A stretch of DNA of 64,000 nucleotides from Hoeflea sp. (GCF_002733955.1 NZ_NVXQ01000026.1:1-64000); one strand, 5' to 3'; counted from the first letter of the stretch, positions 40,867-51,504 are shown. Numbers and translations are program-made. The notes: generated by a model not told the origin, from the letters alone.

Positions 40867-41802
40867 ATGCAGCAACCCCTCATCACCGCAGCCCCCGATG
40901 TCATTGCCGAGCGGCAGCGCTGGCTCGATCACCTGACGGATGAACGGCGGCTGTCGCCCAAGACTGCCGACGCCTATGAGCGGGATCTGCGCCAGTTCCT
41001 GAGCTTTCTTACCACCCACCTGGGCGGCCCGCCGCGGATCGCCGACCTGGCTGATCTGCGCCCGCTCGATCTGCGCGCCTTCATGGCCGAGCGCCGCCGC
41101 GATGGCGCGGGCGCCAGAACCCTGGGCCGCGGCCTCGCCGGTATCCGCTCGTTTCTGCGCCATCTCGAGCGCAAGGGTCTCGCCAATGCCGCCGGCGCCT
41201 CGGCCACGAGAGCACCGCGCCAGCCCAAGTCCCTTCCCAAACCCCTGAGCGCCCGCGATGCCAGGCGGGTGGTCGACGCCGACCTGCAGCTTTCCGACGA
41301 GCCCTGGATCGCCGCCCGCTCCGCCGCCGTTCTAACCCTTCTTTATGGCTGCGGCTTGCGCATTTCCGAGGCGCTGGGCTTAACCGTCAATGATCTGCCG
41401 CGCGACGGCGAAACCCTGCGCATCACCGGCAAGGGCGGCAAGACCCGGATCGTCCCTCTGCTGCCGATTGCCCGGGAAGCGATCGCCGACTACCGCAGGA
41501 TTTGCCCCTATTCGCCCGACCCCGACGCGCCGATGTTCCGCGGCGCGCGCGGCGGCCCCTTGCAGCCGGCCATCGTGCAGAAGGAAATGCGCCGTCTGCG
41601 TGGAGCGCTCGACCTGCCCGAAACCGCCACCCCGCATGCGTTGCGGCACTCCTTCGCCACTCATCTTCTGGCCGGCGGCGGTGACCTCCGCACGATCCAG
41701 GAACTGCTTGGCCATGCCAGCCTCTCGACCACACAGGTCTACACCGGGGTCGATGCCAGCCGCCTGATCGACATTTACGACCGCGCCCACCCCCGGGCCT
41801 GA
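40867..41802 (+). CDS. xerC: Tyrosine recombinase XerC
   Basis: The protein has 311 residues from the ATG at 40867. The N-terminal SAM-like domain (ERQRWLDHLTDERRLSPKTADAYERDL) is followed by the catalytic domain with R in YGCGLRISEAL, K in GKGGKTR, HALRHSFATHLLAGGGDLRTIQELLGH and the nucleophile Tyr in TTQVYTGV. XerC with XerD resolves chromosome dimers at dif. It is of normal length, unlike the island integrase. Confidence 0.93.
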   Translation: MQQPLITAAPDVIAERQRWLDHLTDERRLSPKTADAYERDLRQFLSFLTTHLGGPPRIADLADLRPLDLRAFMAERRRDGAGARTLGRGLAGIRSFLRHLERKGLANAAGASATRAPRQPKSLPKPLSARDARRVVDADLQLSDEPWIAARSAAVLTLLYGCGLRISEALGLTVNDLPRDGETLRITGKGGKTRIVPLLPIAREAIADYRRICPYSPDPDAPMFRGARGGPLQPAIVQKEMRRLRGALDLPETATPHALRHSFATHLLAGGGDLRTIQELLGHASLSTTQVYTGVDASRLIDIYDRAHPRA

Positions 41803-41923
41803 GTTGGGCCTGATTCTCGGCCTGATCGGACAAAAAACGTAATCGCGCCTTGTATTGAGCGGCAATTCTCCCCAAAGCTGCCTTGATAAGATTACGCAAC
41901 CATTAGCAAGCATTGATAGAGCC

Positions 41924-42937
41924 ATGTCCGCATCAGTTGTTTTCACCTTCGTCCTACGCTTTGCACTCATTTCCGTCGTCATCTACTTCCTGATCGCCTT
42001 CGGCCTGATCCTCTCCCAGAGCCCGTCGAAAACCATAGCCGGTGACACGATCGATTTTTCCAGCCAGACAGAGGCCGCGAGCCAGGATCCGGCGCCACTG
42101 CAAACCTATCAGGCGCGCGATGGCGCTTCGCTCGGCTACCGCCATTATGGCAGCAACACCACTGATGCTCCGCTTCTGATTTTCATTCACGGATCCGGCT
42201 GGCACGGGGCCGCCTATGACGGGCTTGCGCGCTCTATCGCCGAACAGGCCGGCATCGAAGTCGCGCTGCCGGATCTGCGCGGCCATGGCCCGTCGCCTGA
42301 AACCCGTGGCGACATCGCCTATATCGATCAGTTCGAAGATGACATCGCCGATCTCGCGGACACCCTGCGCAAGCCCGGCCAGCAATTGCTGATCGGCGGC
42401 CATTCCAGCGGCGGCGGACTGGCGATCCGCTATGCCGGCGGGAAATACGGCGAAACACTCGACGGTGCAGTGCTGCTGGCGCCCTATCTCAAATATGATG
42501 CCCCGACCGTAAGACCCAATTCCGGTGGCTGGGCCCGGCCACTCACGCGCCGCATCATCGGCCTGTCCATGCTCAACGCCGTCGGGATCACCGGCCTGAA
42601 CGGGCTGACCGCGATCCAGTTCAACTTCCCTGACGAGGTGCTCAACGGATCGCAGGGCAACACAGCGACTGCAAGCTACAGCTACCGTCTCAACACGGGC
42701 TACGCGCCACACAACGACTATCTCGCCGATATCGCCGGCCTGCCACCGTTTCTCCTGGTTGCCGGTTCCGATGATGAATCCTTCATCGCCGATGCTTACG
42801 AACCGACCATGAAACCCGCCAATCCGGACGGCAGGTATGAATTGCTCGACGGTCAGTCCCATCTCGGGGTCATTTCGGACGACCGAACCATTGGCCTGAT
42901 TGCCGGCTATATCGATGGACTACGAGGCGAGCAATAA
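41924..42937 (+). CDS. Alpha/beta hydrolase with N-terminal membrane anchor
   Basis: The protein has 337 residues from the ATG at 41924. One membrane segment (about 8-30) is followed by a hydrolase domain: oxyanion-region FIHGSGWHG, LPDLRGHGPSPETRGD, the nucleophile elbow GGHSSGGGLA and a late His in LDGQSHLGVI, with an acidic residue in VAGSDDESF. Probably a periplasm-facing lysophospholipase or esterase; the substrate is unknown. No close operon partner. Confidence 0.87.
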   Translation: MSASVVFTFVLRFALISVVIYFLIAFGLILSQSPSKTIAGDTIDFSSQTEAASQDPAPLQTYQARDGASLGYRHYGSNTTDAPLLIFIHGSGWHGAAYDGLARSIAEQAGIEVALPDLRGHGPSPETRGDIAYIDQFEDDIADLADTLRKPGQQLLIGGHSSGGGLAIRYAGGKYGETLDGAVLLAPYLKYDAPTVRPNSGGWARPLTRRIIGLSMLNAVGITGLNGLTAIQFNFPDEVLNGSQGNTATASYSYRLNTGYAPHNDYLADIAGLPPFLLVAGSDDESFIADAYEPTMKPANPDGRYELLDGQSHLGVISDDRTIGLIAGYIDGLRGEQ

Positions 42938-43065
42938 CGCAAACGCGTCGTCGCGCGGGCGGTTAACGCCCTGTTCACCACCGCCTCAACTTGGCTGCCG
43001 GTTAACCGGATTGTCAGCCTCGACGCGCTAACATGACAGGTCAGATCCAGAAGGAACGGCCTGCC

Positions 43066-44157
43066 ATGCATCATCAGCCAGTCTTGTCCCGCATGAGGAC
43101 CACCTGCGCACAATTTTCAAATATGGTCTTCGCCGTCGCCATATCGCTGCCGTTCGTGCTGCTGATCCTGCTGGCCGTTGGCCTGATGTGGGGAACGGAT
43201 GGCGCCCGTGCCGATGAGACCGCAGCCTGCAATGGCACCAGTCTGGTCCAACAACTGGCAGCTTCCAATCCGCAGAAGCTGGCGGAGGCACGTGCTGAAG
43301 CCGCCGCAGTGCCCAATGGCAGCGGTCTTCTGTGGAAGGTGGAAAAACCCGGCACCGAACCGTCCTGGCTGTTCGGCACCATGCATGTGACAGATCCCCG
43401 GGTCACCAAGATGCCGTCTGCGGCTCAGGCCGCCTTCGATGCTGCCGGCACCGTTGTCATCGAGACCATCGATATCCTAGACCCGGCCAAGGCCCAGGCG
43501 GCGCTCATGTCAAAGCCGGAGCTGACCATGTTCACCGACGGCACCACACTTGATGCTTTCCTTGACGAGGACGAGACCGAAATCATCAAGGCCGAGCTTG
43601 CCCGTCGCGGCATTCCGCTGGCGCTGGTCTCGCGCATGAAACCCTGGATGATTGCGGGCCTGGTGGCGCTGCCCGCCTGCGAAATGGCGCGCAAGGCCGA
43701 GGGTGTCGAGTTCCTCGACATCAAGATCGCCAACACCGCCCGCGACGAGGGCAAGCAACTGCTTGGGCTTGAAAGCATCGGCGAACAGATGGCCGCCATG
43801 GCCGATCTGCCGATGGAGTTTCACGTCCGCGGCCTGGTTGAAACCATCAAGCTTGCTGACCTGATGCCCGACATCATGGCCACCATGACCGGTCTTTACC
43901 TCGAAGGCGAGATCGCCCAGATCATGCCGGTCATCCTCGCCGCCGGGCCCGAGCAATTGGAAGATGATGCCAGCAGCTATGCCGCCTTCGAAAAACGTAT
44001 CGTCACCATGCGCAACCACATCATGACCGAACGCGCCGACCCCATTCTGCAAGCCGGAAATGCCTTCATCGCGATTGGCGCCCTGCACCTGCCTGGTGAA
44101 GAAGGCGTGGTCGCCCTGCTGCAGGACGCCGGTTACACGGTCAGTGCTGTCCGGTAA
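43066..44157 (+). CDS. TraB/GumN family protein
   Basis: The protein is 363 residues from the ATG at 43066, preceded by GAAGGA; an ATG 33 bases upstream is the alternative. A membrane or signal segment (about 20-42) precedes the TraB/GumN domain with LLWKVEKPGTEPSWLFGTMHVTDPRV near the start and GNAFIAIGALHLPGEEGVVALLQDAGYTV at the end. The paired GTMH and GALHLPGE motifs are characteristic and are proposed to bind metal in a protease-like fold. Function is not established. Confidence 0.88.
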   Translation: MHHQPVLSRMRTTCAQFSNMVFAVAISLPFVLLILLAVGLMWGTDGARADETAACNGTSLVQQLAASNPQKLAEARAEAAAVPNGSGLLWKVEKPGTEPSWLFGTMHVTDPRVTKMPSAAQAAFDAAGTVVIETIDILDPAKAQAALMSKPELTMFTDGTTLDAFLDEDETEIIKAELARRGIPLALVSRMKPWMIAGLVALPACEMARKAEGVEFLDIKIANTARDEGKQLLGLESIGEQMAAMADLPMEFHVRGLVETIKLADLMPDIMATMTGLYLEGEIAQIMPVILAAGPEQLEDDASSYAAFEKRIVTMRNHIMTERADPILQAGNAFIAIGALHLPGEEGVVALLQDAGYTVSAVR

Positions 44158-44233
44158 CAAAGCGTGACCATCCTCACGGAACCTATCTCCTGATCCGGGC
44201 GTTTTTGCCCTGTGACACAAAAGGAGATGTCCA

Positions 44234-44584
44234 ATGGTCGATTACACACCTCATAACCGCCCCAGCGAGCAGGGTCGTCCTCCCTACGAGCATGTTCGCG
44301 ACACCACTGTCGTCAGGACAGGCAACACCGGCGTGATGGCCGCAGTCGTCCTGTTTGTTCTTCTTGCAGTCGCCGCCTTTGTCTTCTGGACAGCCGATGA
44401 CGCCCAGATGGTCGAAACCACCGCCCCGGCTGTGGAGAGCGGCGCTCAGGTCAACGAGCAGGTGGCGCCCGACGCCAACCCGGCTCGCCCTGCCCCCGCA
44501 CCCGATGCGCCGTTGATCGCCCCGGATGCCGCAGCTCCGGCTGCACCGGCGGAAACCGCTCCGGCGCCCGCCACTGACGGCTAA
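44234..44584 (+). CDS. Hypothetical single-pass membrane protein
   Basis: The protein has 116 residues. A short cytoplasmic part is followed by one membrane helix (about 35-53, GVMAAVVLFVLLAVAAFVFW) and an Ala/Pro-rich acidic tail. AAGGAGATG lies upstream. No family recognised; similar small proteins are frequent in Rhizobiales. Confidence 0.7.
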   Translation: MVDYTPHNRPSEQGRPPYEHVRDTTVVRTGNTGVMAAVVLFVLLAVAAFVFWTADDAQMVETTAPAVESGAQVNEQVAPDANPARPAPAPDAPLIAPDAAAPAAPAETAPAPATDG

Positions 44585-44649
44585 GCCATATGTTTTCCAT
44601 CCTGTTCAGACCTCCCTCCTCTGACCTCCACCAGTGATGGAAACCCACG

Positions 44650-44676
44650 AACCGCCCGGCCCCACACCGGGCGGTT
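44650..44676. terminator. Bidirectional terminator
   Basis: A perfect ten-bp stem (AACCGCCCGG with CCGGGCGGTT) with a seven-base loop lies between convergent genes ending at 44584 and 44705. Confidence 0.75.
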
Positions 44677-44704
44677 TCGCGTTTCTGAGAATAGGTTTTC
44701 CCGC

Positions 44705-45172
44705 TCAAATTCGCGAAAGAGTGCTTTTCACGATCAGCTTGTGAAACGGCATGATCACCGCGAGATACACCCGGCCAAGGCTGTTGTGCCGCTTGATCAG
44801 CGTCATCATGCGCACCGCTGTCTGCTGATTCCCGAGCGCTTCGGTCTGCACCACGATGCGGAAATCGAGATGCCGGTCGTCAAACCCGAGCACGGTCTCG
44901 CCTGGCTCCGTGCTCAGCATCGGGAACATGCCGACCCGCGGGACACCCGCTGCGGCAGCGTCCGGATCGCCCTGCAAGCCGAAGGGCCGGACCATCAGGT
45001 TCCGCAACAGCATCAGCCCGTCAACCCATTTCGGCATTCGCTCGAACGCCCGCCGGGCCGCAGCCTCCGCCGTCAATCCGGGCTGGGCCACCCTGGTCTC
45101 GAAACAGTCGGCCCAGTCGGCACCCGGCAAGGCCGGATGCGGCAGGGTGACTGGAATGTCGCGGGCTTTCAT
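44705..45172 (-). CDS. DUF2867 family protein
   Basis: The protein has 155 residues from the ATG at 45172 (GGGGTG upstream). It matches DUF2867: LPGADWADCFETRV, ERMPKWVDGLMLLRNLMVRPFGL, DDRHLDFRIVVQ and LGRVYLAVIMPFHKLIVKSTL. In other proteins the same domain follows a Rossmann domain. Function unknown. It lies just downstream of lpdA but is read separately, ending at a terminator. Confidence 0.82.
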   Translation of the reverse strand: MKARDIPVTLPHPALPGADWADCFETRVAQPGLTAEAAARRAFERMPKWVDGLMLLRNLMVRPFGLQGDPDAAAAGVPRVGMFPMLSTEPGETVLGFDDRHLDFRIVVQTEALGNQQTAVRMMTLIKRHNSLGRVYLAVIMPFHKLIVKSTLSRI

Positions 45173-45206
45173 CAAATGGCACACCCCGCGAGATTGAGCC
45201 TTGTTC

Positions 45207-46613
45207 TTACAGATGGATCGGCTTGAAGAAGGTCGCCAGGGCCGCTTCCTTCACCGCTTCCGACATCGTCGGATGCGCGTGGCAGGTGCGGCCCAGATCT
45301 TCCGAAGACCCGCCGAATTCCATCAGCACGGCGGCCTCATGGATCATTTCGCCGGCGCCGAAGCCGATGATGTGGACGCCCAGAACCCGGTCGGTTTCAG
45401 CATCGGCCAGCACCTTGACGAAACCGTCCGAGGCCTCCATCGCCCGCGCCCGGCCATTGGCCGAGAACGGGAACTTGCCCGACTTGTACTTGACGCCGTC
45501 GGCCTTGAGCTCTTCCTCGGTCTTGCCGACCGAAGCGACTTCCGGCTGGGTGTAGACCACGCCCGGAATCACGTCGTAATTCACATGCCCTGCCTGGCCG
45601 GCCATGATCTCGGCCAGCGCCACGCCTTCGTCCTCGGCCTTGTGCGCCAGCATCGGCCCGGCAATCACGTCGCCGATGGCATAAACGCCCGGCACATTGG
45701 TCTGGTAATGATGATCGGTGCGCACCCGGCCGCGCTCGTCCAGAACCACGCCGGCATCCTCGAGACCGAGTCCTTCGGTGAACGGCTTGCGGCCGGTGGC
45801 GATCAGCACGATATCCGCGTTGATGGTCTCGGTGTCACCGCCCTTGACCGGCTCGAACGAGACCTTTGCTCCCTTGTCCGATTTCTCGACGCCGGTCACC
45901 TTCGCGCCGACCTTGAACTCCATGCCCTGCTTGGCGAGAATCCGCTGGAACTGCTTGGCCACTTCGCCGTCCATGCCGCCCAGGATCTTGTCGAGATACT
46001 CGACCACGGTCACCTTGGCGCCAAGCCGGCCCCAGACCGAGCCCATTTCCAGCCCGATCACGCCGCCGCCGACCACGACGATATGTTCCGGCACCTTGTC
46101 GAGCGCGATGGCGCCGGTCGAGGACACGATCACCTTCTCGTCGATATCGACCTCAACGCCCGGAATGCCTGCGACATCGGAGCCGGTGGCGATGACGATG
46201 TTCTTGGCTTCGAGTTCGGTTTCCTTGCCGTCATTGTCGGTCACCGAGATCTTGCCTTCGCCGAGCACCTTGCCGTGACCGATAAAGCTGTCGATCTTGT
46301 TCTTCTTGAACAGGAAGGCAACGCCGTCGACATTCGACTTCACGGTCGCATCCTTGTGCGCCATCATCTTTTCGAGGTTGAGCTTCGGCTTGCCGATCTC
46401 GACACCGAGGCTCTCCATGCCGTGATTGGCGTGGGCAAACATTTCCGACGCATGCAGCAGCGCCTTCGATGGAATGCAGCCGATATTCAGGCAGGTGCCA
46501 CCGAAGGTCGCGCGTTTTTCAACCACGGCCACCTTCATCCCCAGCTGTGCCGCCTTGATGGCGCAGACATAGCCGCCGGGTCCGGAACCGATAATGATGA
46601 TGTCGTAGCTCAT
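45207..46613 (-). CDS. lpdA: Dihydrolipoyl dehydrogenase (E3)
   Basis: The protein has 468 residues. It has the FAD-binding [17 protein letters not shown], the redox-active pair in [12 protein letters not shown] (C41, C46), the NAD-binding [13 protein letters not shown] and the C-terminal [11 protein letters not shown] with the catalytic His. It reoxidises the lipoyl groups of OdhB and similar E2 proteins. Its place at the end of the sucA-odhB operon indicates that it serves 2-oxoglutarate dehydrogenase, perhaps other complexes too. Confidence 0.96.
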   Translation of the reverse strand: MSYDIIIIGSGPGGYVCAIKAAQLGMKVAVVEKRATFGGTCLNIGCIPSKALLHASEMFAHANHGMESLGVEIGKPKLNLEKMMAHKDATVKSNVDGVAFLFKKNKIDSFIGHGKVLGEGKISVTDNDGKETELEAKNIVIATGSDVAGIPGVEVDIDEKVIVSSTGAIALDKVPEHIVVVGGGVIGLEMGSVWGRLGAKVTVVEYLDKILGGMDGEVAKQFQRILAKQGMEFKVGAKVTGVEKSDKGAKVSFEPVKGGDTETINADIVLIATGRKPFTEGLGLEDAGVVLDERGRVRTDHHYQTNVPGVYAIGDVIAGPMLAHKAEDEGVALAEIMAGQAGHVNYDVIPGVVYTQPEVASVGKTEEELKADGVKYKSGKFPFSANGRARAMEASDGFVKVLADAETDRVLGVHIIGFGAGEMIHEAAVLMEFGGSSEDLGRTCHAHPTMSEAVKEAALATFFKPIHL

Positions 46614-46637
46614 GGTCTTGTCCTTATGATCCGAAAA

Positions 46638-47153
46638 TTATTCCTGGCAGGCTTTCAGCCGAAACACATCATCCGGCAGCGCGGTGATTTCCTGCGCCTG
46701 CCATGCCTGCGACCGCATCACGGCGGCAGCGAAATCCGGCAGAAGCAATCTCTCGCCCGCCGTCCGCATCGCCTCGCGCGTCGGCAGCCAGCCAACAGTG
46801 CCGTCATTGCCGATGCTGTAGACCGGGCCTTCCCAGACCGTGCAGGCGGCAATTTCCGCACCGGTCGCATCGCCTTCTGGGCACTGATGCAGGATCACGC
46901 CCCAGGGCCGGTCAGGCTCTCCCGCCATCATCACCACGCCATCCATGATAACACCATTGCCGGCAAAACTCAGGCGGAACCGGTGCTGCATGCCGTCGAC
47001 ATCCGGCAGAGGTCCCGAAAACGCGATCTCGGTGCCTGATGCCGCTTCATCATAGACCGCAAGCGCCTGCGGGCAGGCGGCGCTGGCTGCCTGGCTGCCT
47101 GCGGCCAGCATCATGGCCGCAAGCATCATTGAGGTAAGACGGGCCGAAGCCAT
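46638..47153 (-). CDS. Hypothetical exported protein within the odhB-lpdA operon
   Basis: The protein has 171 residues. The N-terminus (MASARLTSMMLAAMMLAAGSQAASA) is a signal peptide. The mature part has four cysteines (in AACPQA, HQCPEG, AACTVW and KACQE), which could form two disulfide bonds in the periplasm. No family recognised. It lies ten bases after the odhB stop and 24 before lpdA, so it is co-transcribed with TCA enzymes, though its product is exported. Confidence 0.7.
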   Translation of the reverse strand: MASARLTSMMLAAMMLAAGSQAASAACPQALAVYDEAASGTEIAFSGPLPDVDGMQHRFRLSFAGNGVIMDGVVMMAGEPDRPWGVILHQCPEGDATGAEIAACTVWEGPVYSIGNDGTVGWLPTREAMRTAGERLLLPDFAAAVMRSQAWQAQEITALPDDVFRLKACQE

Positions 47154-47163
47154 CAGCCTCTCC

Positions 47164-48393
47164 TTACAGGTCGAGAACCAGGCGTTCGGGATCTTCCAGG
47201 CTTTCCTTGACCCGGACCAGGAAGGTCACGGCTTCCTTGCCGTCGACAACCCGGTGGTCATAGGAAAGGGCCAGATACATCATCGGCCGGATCACCACCT
47301 GGCCACCGATGGCCATCGGCCGTTCCTGGATCTTGTGCATGCCGAGCACGCCCGACTGCGGCGAGTTCAGAATCGGCGAGGACATCAGCGAGCCGTAGAC
47401 ACCGCCATTGGAAATGGTGAAGGTACCGCCCTGCATGTCGCCCATCGACAGTTCACCATCGCGCGCGGCGCGGCCAAGACGGCCGATTTCCTGCTCGATG
47501 CCGGCAATGCTCATCTGGTCGGCATCGCGCACCACCGGAACCACCAGGCCCTTGTCGGTGCCGACGGCGACGCCGACATGGCAGTAGTTCTTGTAGATGA
47601 TGTCGGTGCCGTCCATCTCGGCATTGACGCCGGGCACTTCCTTCAGCGCATGGCATACGGCCTTGGTGAAGAAGCCCATGAAGCCGAGCTTGACGCCGTG
47701 CTTTTTCTCGAACAGGTCCTTGTACTTCTTGCGCAGGTCCATCACCGCCGTCATGTCCACCTCGTTGTAGGTGGTCAGCATGGCGGCCGTGTTCTGGGCT
47801 TCCTTGAGGCGGCGGGCGATGGTCTGGCGCAGGCGGGTCATCTTCACCCGTTCCTCGCGCGGCGCATCGTCAGCTGACGAGGCCGGACGTGCGGCAGCCG
47901 GAGCGGCTGCGGGCGCCGAGCCCTTGCCGATGGCATCCAGAACGTCGCCCTTGAGCACCTGTCCGCGCTTGCCCGATCCGGACACGTCACCGGCGTCGAT
48001 CTTGTTTTCCGCCATCAGCTTCTGCGCCGAAGGGGCCGCCGGCATGTCCGAGCTGCTCTTGGCGGGAGCCGCGGGCGTTTCCGCCTTGGCAGCCGGCGCT
48101 TCGCTCTTGGCCTCGGGCTTGCTCTCGGCCTTGGCCGGTGCCGCAGCACCTCCCTCGCCTTCCGTAACCTGCGCCAGCAGCGCATTGACTTCGACCGTCT
48201 CGCCGTCCTTGGCGAGGATCTCGCTCAACACACCCGAGACCGGAGAGGGAACCTCGATCGACACCTTGTCGGTTTCCAGTTCCACCAGCGGTTCATCCAC
48301 CTTCACGGTGTCGCCCACCTGCTTGAGCCAGGTGCCGATGGTGGCTTCGCTGACAGATTCACCAAGGGTCGGGACGCGAACTTCAGTAGCCAT
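47164..48393 (-). CDS. odhB: Dihydrolipoyl succinyltransferase (E2 of 2-oxoglutarate dehydrogenase)
   Basis: The protein has 409 residues. The lipoyl domain carries the lipoylated Lys in [12 protein letters not shown] (K43). A linker rich in Ala, Pro and Lys leads to the E3/E1-binding domain ([31 protein letters not shown]) and the catalytic domain with the [14 protein letters not shown] active site. It transfers the succinyl group to CoA. It follows sucA after 59 bases. Confidence 0.96.
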   Translation of the reverse strand: MATEVRVPTLGESVSEATIGTWLKQVGDTVKVDEPLVELETDKVSIEVPSPVSGVLSEILAKDGETVEVNALLAQVTEGEGGAAAPAKAESKPEAKSEAPAAKAETPAAPAKSSSDMPAAPSAQKLMAENKIDAGDVSGSGKRGQVLKGDVLDAIGKGSAPAAAPAAARPASSADDAPREERVKMTRLRQTIARRLKEAQNTAAMLTTYNEVDMTAVMDLRKKYKDLFEKKHGVKLGFMGFFTKAVCHALKEVPGVNAEMDGTDIIYKNYCHVGVAVGTDKGLVVPVVRDADQMSIAGIEQEIGRLGRAARDGELSMGDMQGGTFTISNGGVYGSLMSSPILNSPQSGVLGMHKIQERPMAIGGQVVIRPMMYLALSYDHRVVDGKEAVTFLVRVKESLEDPERLVLDL

Positions 48394-48452
48394 GATATTT
48401 GTTTCCGTTCTTTTTCAGTCAGTCAGACGATTGTTCGGCAACGCGGGCGGCA

Positions 48453-51437
48453 TCAGCCGCCCAGCGCATCCTCGAGGAAGGCTTCAAGCTGTGCAAGGTG
48501 GCGCGACATCAGGCCGGTCGCCGTCGAGGCCGAAGCCGGACGTCCGGTGTAGCGAACCCGCTGGAACTTGGCGTCGATATGCGCCAGCACCCATTCGAGA
48601 TAGGGATCGATGAACGACCAGGCGCCCATGTTCTTGGGCTCTTCCTGGCACCACACCATCTCGGCATTGCGGAAGCGCGACAGCTCGTTGATCAGCGCCT
48701 TGGCCGGGAACGGATAGAGCTGTTCCAGGCGCAGCAGGTAGATGTCGTTGATACCGCGCTTTTCGCGCTCTTCGTAGAGATCGAAATAGACCTTGCCCGA
48801 ACACATCACCACGCGGCGGATCTTGTTGTCCTTGACCAGCTTGATCGGCTCGTTCTTGAGCACTTCGGCATCGTCCCACAGCAGCCGGTGAAACGAGCTG
48901 TCGCCGGCCATTTCGCTCAGGCTCGAGACGGCGCGCTTGTGACGAAGCAGCGATTTCGGCGTCATCATGATCAGCGGCTTGCGGAAATCCCGCTTCATCT
49001 GCCGCCGCAGGATGTGGAAATAGTTCGACGGCGTGGTGCAGTTGGCAACCTGCATGTTGTCTTCCGCGCACATCTGCAGGAAGCGCTCGAGACGGGCCGA
49101 AGAGTGCTCCGGTCCCTGCCCCTCATAGCCGTGCGGCAGCAGGCAGACGAGGCCCGACATGCGAAGCCACTTGCGCTCGCCCGAGGAGATGAACTGGTCG
49201 AACAGCACCTGCGCGCCATTGGCGAAGTCGCCGAACTGGGCTTCCCACAGCGTCAGCGCATTCGGCCGCGCCAGCGAGTAGCCATACTCGAACCCGAGCA
49301 CAGCCTCTTCCGACAGCATCGAGTTGATCACTTCGTAGCGGGCTTGGTTCGGCGTCAGGTTGGCGAGCGGAATGTAGCGCTGCTCGGTTTCCTGATCATA
49401 CAGCACCGAGTGCCGCTGGCTGAAGGTGCCGCGCTCGACATCCTGGCCGGAAAGACGGATCTTGGTGCCTTCCGAAACCAGCGAGCCGAAGGCCAGCGCC
49501 TCGGCAAAGGCCCAGTCGATGCCTTCGCCGGTCTCGACCATCTTGGCGCGGTTGTCCATGAACCGCTGGATGGTGCGGTGCGCCTTGAAACCTTCGGGCA
49601 CTTCCGACAGCTTCTTGCCGATTTCACGCAGCTGCTTGAGCGGCATCCCGGTCTTGCCCCGGCGCTGCTCATCCTGGTTGTCGGCGGTCCGCAGCCCGGT
49701 CCACTGACCGTCGAGCCAGTCGGCCTTGTTCGGCTTGTAGCTCTGGCCGATGTCGAATTCGGTTTCCAGATTGGCGCGCCAGTCGGCCTTCATCTTTTCG
49801 AATTCGCCCTCGGAGATCACGCCTTCCTCGATCAGGCGGCGCGAATAGAGCGTCACGACCGTCTCGTGGCTGCGGATCTTCTTGTACATCTTCGGCTGCG
49901 TGAACGCCGGCTCGTCGCCCTCGTTGTGGCCGAAGCGGCGGTAGCAGAACATGTCGATGACCACCGGCTTGTGGAAGGTCATGCGGAACTCGGTCGCAAC
50001 CTTGGCCGCATAGACAACCGCTTCCGGATCGTCGCCATTGACGTGGAAGATCGGCGCCTCGATCATCTTCGCAACGTCAGATGGGTAAGGCGACGAGCGC
50101 GAGAAGCCCGGATTGGTGGTGAACCCGATCTGGTTGTTGATGATGAAATGCACGGTGCCGGCAACCCGGTGACCGCGCAGGCCTGACAGGCCGAGAATTT
50201 CCGCCACCACGCCCTGGCCAGCAAAGGCCGCATCGCCATGCAGCAGGAGCGGCATTACCTTGACGCGCTCTTTCAGCGGAATGATGTCGCCTTCGAATTC
50301 ATTGGCGATCATGTCCTGCTTGGCGCGCGCCTTGCCCATCACCACCGGGTTGACGATTTCCAGGTGCGACGGGTTGGCGGTCAGCGACATGTGCACCTTG
50401 TTGCCGTCGAACTCGCGGTCCGACGAGGCGCCGAGATGGTATTTCACATCGCCCGAGCCCTCGACTTCGTCGGGTTTGAACGAACCGCCCTTGAACTCGT
50501 GGAACACGGCCCGGTGCGGCTTCGCCATCACCTGGGTCAGCACGTTGAGGCGGCCGCGGTGGGCCATGCCGAAGACGATTTCCTTCAGCCCCATATTGCC
50601 GCCGCGCTTGATGATCTGCTCCAGCGCCGGGATCAGCGATTCACCGCCGTCGAGGCCAAACCGCTTGGTGCCCTTGTACTTGACGTCGATGAACTGCTCG
50701 AAGCCTTCCGCCTCGATCAGCTTCTGCAGGATCGCCTTCTTGCCCATGTCGGTGAAGTCGACGCCCTTGTCGGGGCCCTCGATCCGCTCCTGGATCCAGG
50801 ATTTCTCTTCCGGATTGGAGATGTGCATGAACTCGACGCCCAGCGTCGAGCAATAGGTCCGCTTGAGGATGTCGAGCATCTGCGGAATCGTTGCGTATTC
50901 AAGCCCGAGAACATGGTCGATGAAGATCGGCCGCTCGAAATCGGCTTCGGTAAAGCCATAGGCTTCCGGCGACAGCTCGTTGTAGTCATTGTCGGGCTGC
51001 TGCGCCAGATCGAGCGGATCGAGCTTGGCATGCAGATGGCCACGCATGCGGTAGGCGCGGATCATCATCAGCGCCTTGACCGAATCGCGCGTGGCCTGGG
51101 TGACGTCGCCCGGCTCCGCCGCCCCGGTGGCTGCCTTGGCCTTGAGCTTGTCGGACACCGCCTTCTCGACCTCGCCCCAGTTGCCGTCGAGCGCCGAGAC
51201 CAGTTCACCATTGGCCTGAACCGGCCAGTTGGGCTTCTTCCAGGAAGCGCCGGCGGCGGACTTGCGGACCTGGTCCGGATCGTCTTTCAGCTCTGCAAAG
51301 AACGACTGCCATTCGGCCGGCACGCTGCCAGGATTGTCCTGAAACCGTGCGTACATCTGCTCGATATAGGCAGCATTGCCGCCATACAGAAACGAGGTCT
51401 CTGCCATGATGTCGTTGGCTTCGTCTTTGCGTGCCAT
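48453..51437 (-). CDS. sucA: 2-oxoglutarate dehydrogenase E1
   Basis: The protein has 994 residues from the ATG at 51437, with AAGGTGAG upstream. It contains the E1 N-terminal segment (TSFLYGGNAAYIEQMYARFQDNPGSV), the thiamine diphosphate site around MAHRGRLNVL and VVIDMFCYRRFGHNEGDEPAFTQP, and the C-terminal transketolase-like part with LLPHGYEGQGPEHSSARLERFLQ. It decarboxylates 2-oxoglutarate and passes succinyl to OdhB. Confidence 0.97.
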   Translation of the reverse strand: MARKDEANDIMAETSFLYGGNAAYIEQMYARFQDNPGSVPAEWQSFFAELKDDPDQVRKSAAGASWKKPNWPVQANGELVSALDGNWGEVEKAVSDKLKAKAATGAAEPGDVTQATRDSVKALMMIRAYRMRGHLHAKLDPLDLAQQPDNDYNELSPEAYGFTEADFERPIFIDHVLGLEYATIPQMLDILKRTYCSTLGVEFMHISNPEEKSWIQERIEGPDKGVDFTDMGKKAILQKLIEAEGFEQFIDVKYKGTKRFGLDGGESLIPALEQIIKRGGNMGLKEIVFGMAHRGRLNVLTQVMAKPHRAVFHEFKGGSFKPDEVEGSGDVKYHLGASSDREFDGNKVHMSLTANPSHLEIVNPVVMGKARAKQDMIANEFEGDIIPLKERVKVMPLLLHGDAAFAGQGVVAEILGLSGLRGHRVAGTVHFIINNQIGFTTNPGFSRSSPYPSDVAKMIEAPIFHVNGDDPEAVVYAAKVATEFRMTFHKPVVIDMFCYRRFGHNEGDEPAFTQPKMYKKIRSHETVVTLYSRRLIEEGVISEGEFEKMKADWRANLETEFDIGQSYKPNKADWLDGQWTGLRTADNQDEQRRGKTGMPLKQLREIGKKLSEVPEGFKAHRTIQRFMDNRAKMVETGEGIDWAFAEALAFGSLVSEGTKIRLSGQDVERGTFSQRHSVLYDQETEQRYIPLANLTPNQARYEVINSMLSEEAVLGFEYGYSLARPNALTLWEAQFGDFANGAQVLFDQFISSGERKWLRMSGLVCLLPHGYEGQGPEHSSARLERFLQMCAEDNMQVANCTTPSNYFHILRRQMKRDFRKPLIMMTPKSLLRHKRAVSSLSEMAGDSSFHRLLWDDAEVLKNEPIKLVKDNKIRRVVMCSGKVYFDLYEEREKRGINDIYLLRLEQLYPFPAKALINELSRFRNAEMVWCQEEPKNMGAWSFIDPYLEWVLAHIDAKFQRVRYTGRPASASTATGLMSRHLAQLEAFLEDALGG

Positions 51438-51504
51438 GGATCTCACCTTCTCCGCGGGCCTTTTTTCCGGGCCCTTTTCCTAGACTCTGAGGCTTGCGCG
51501 GCAC

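Noticed and set aside
45201-47039. Plus-strand 612-codon frame opposite lpdA
   Set aside because: It is antisense to lpdA and the exported protein gene; no domain recognised and the composition is that of a shadow frame.
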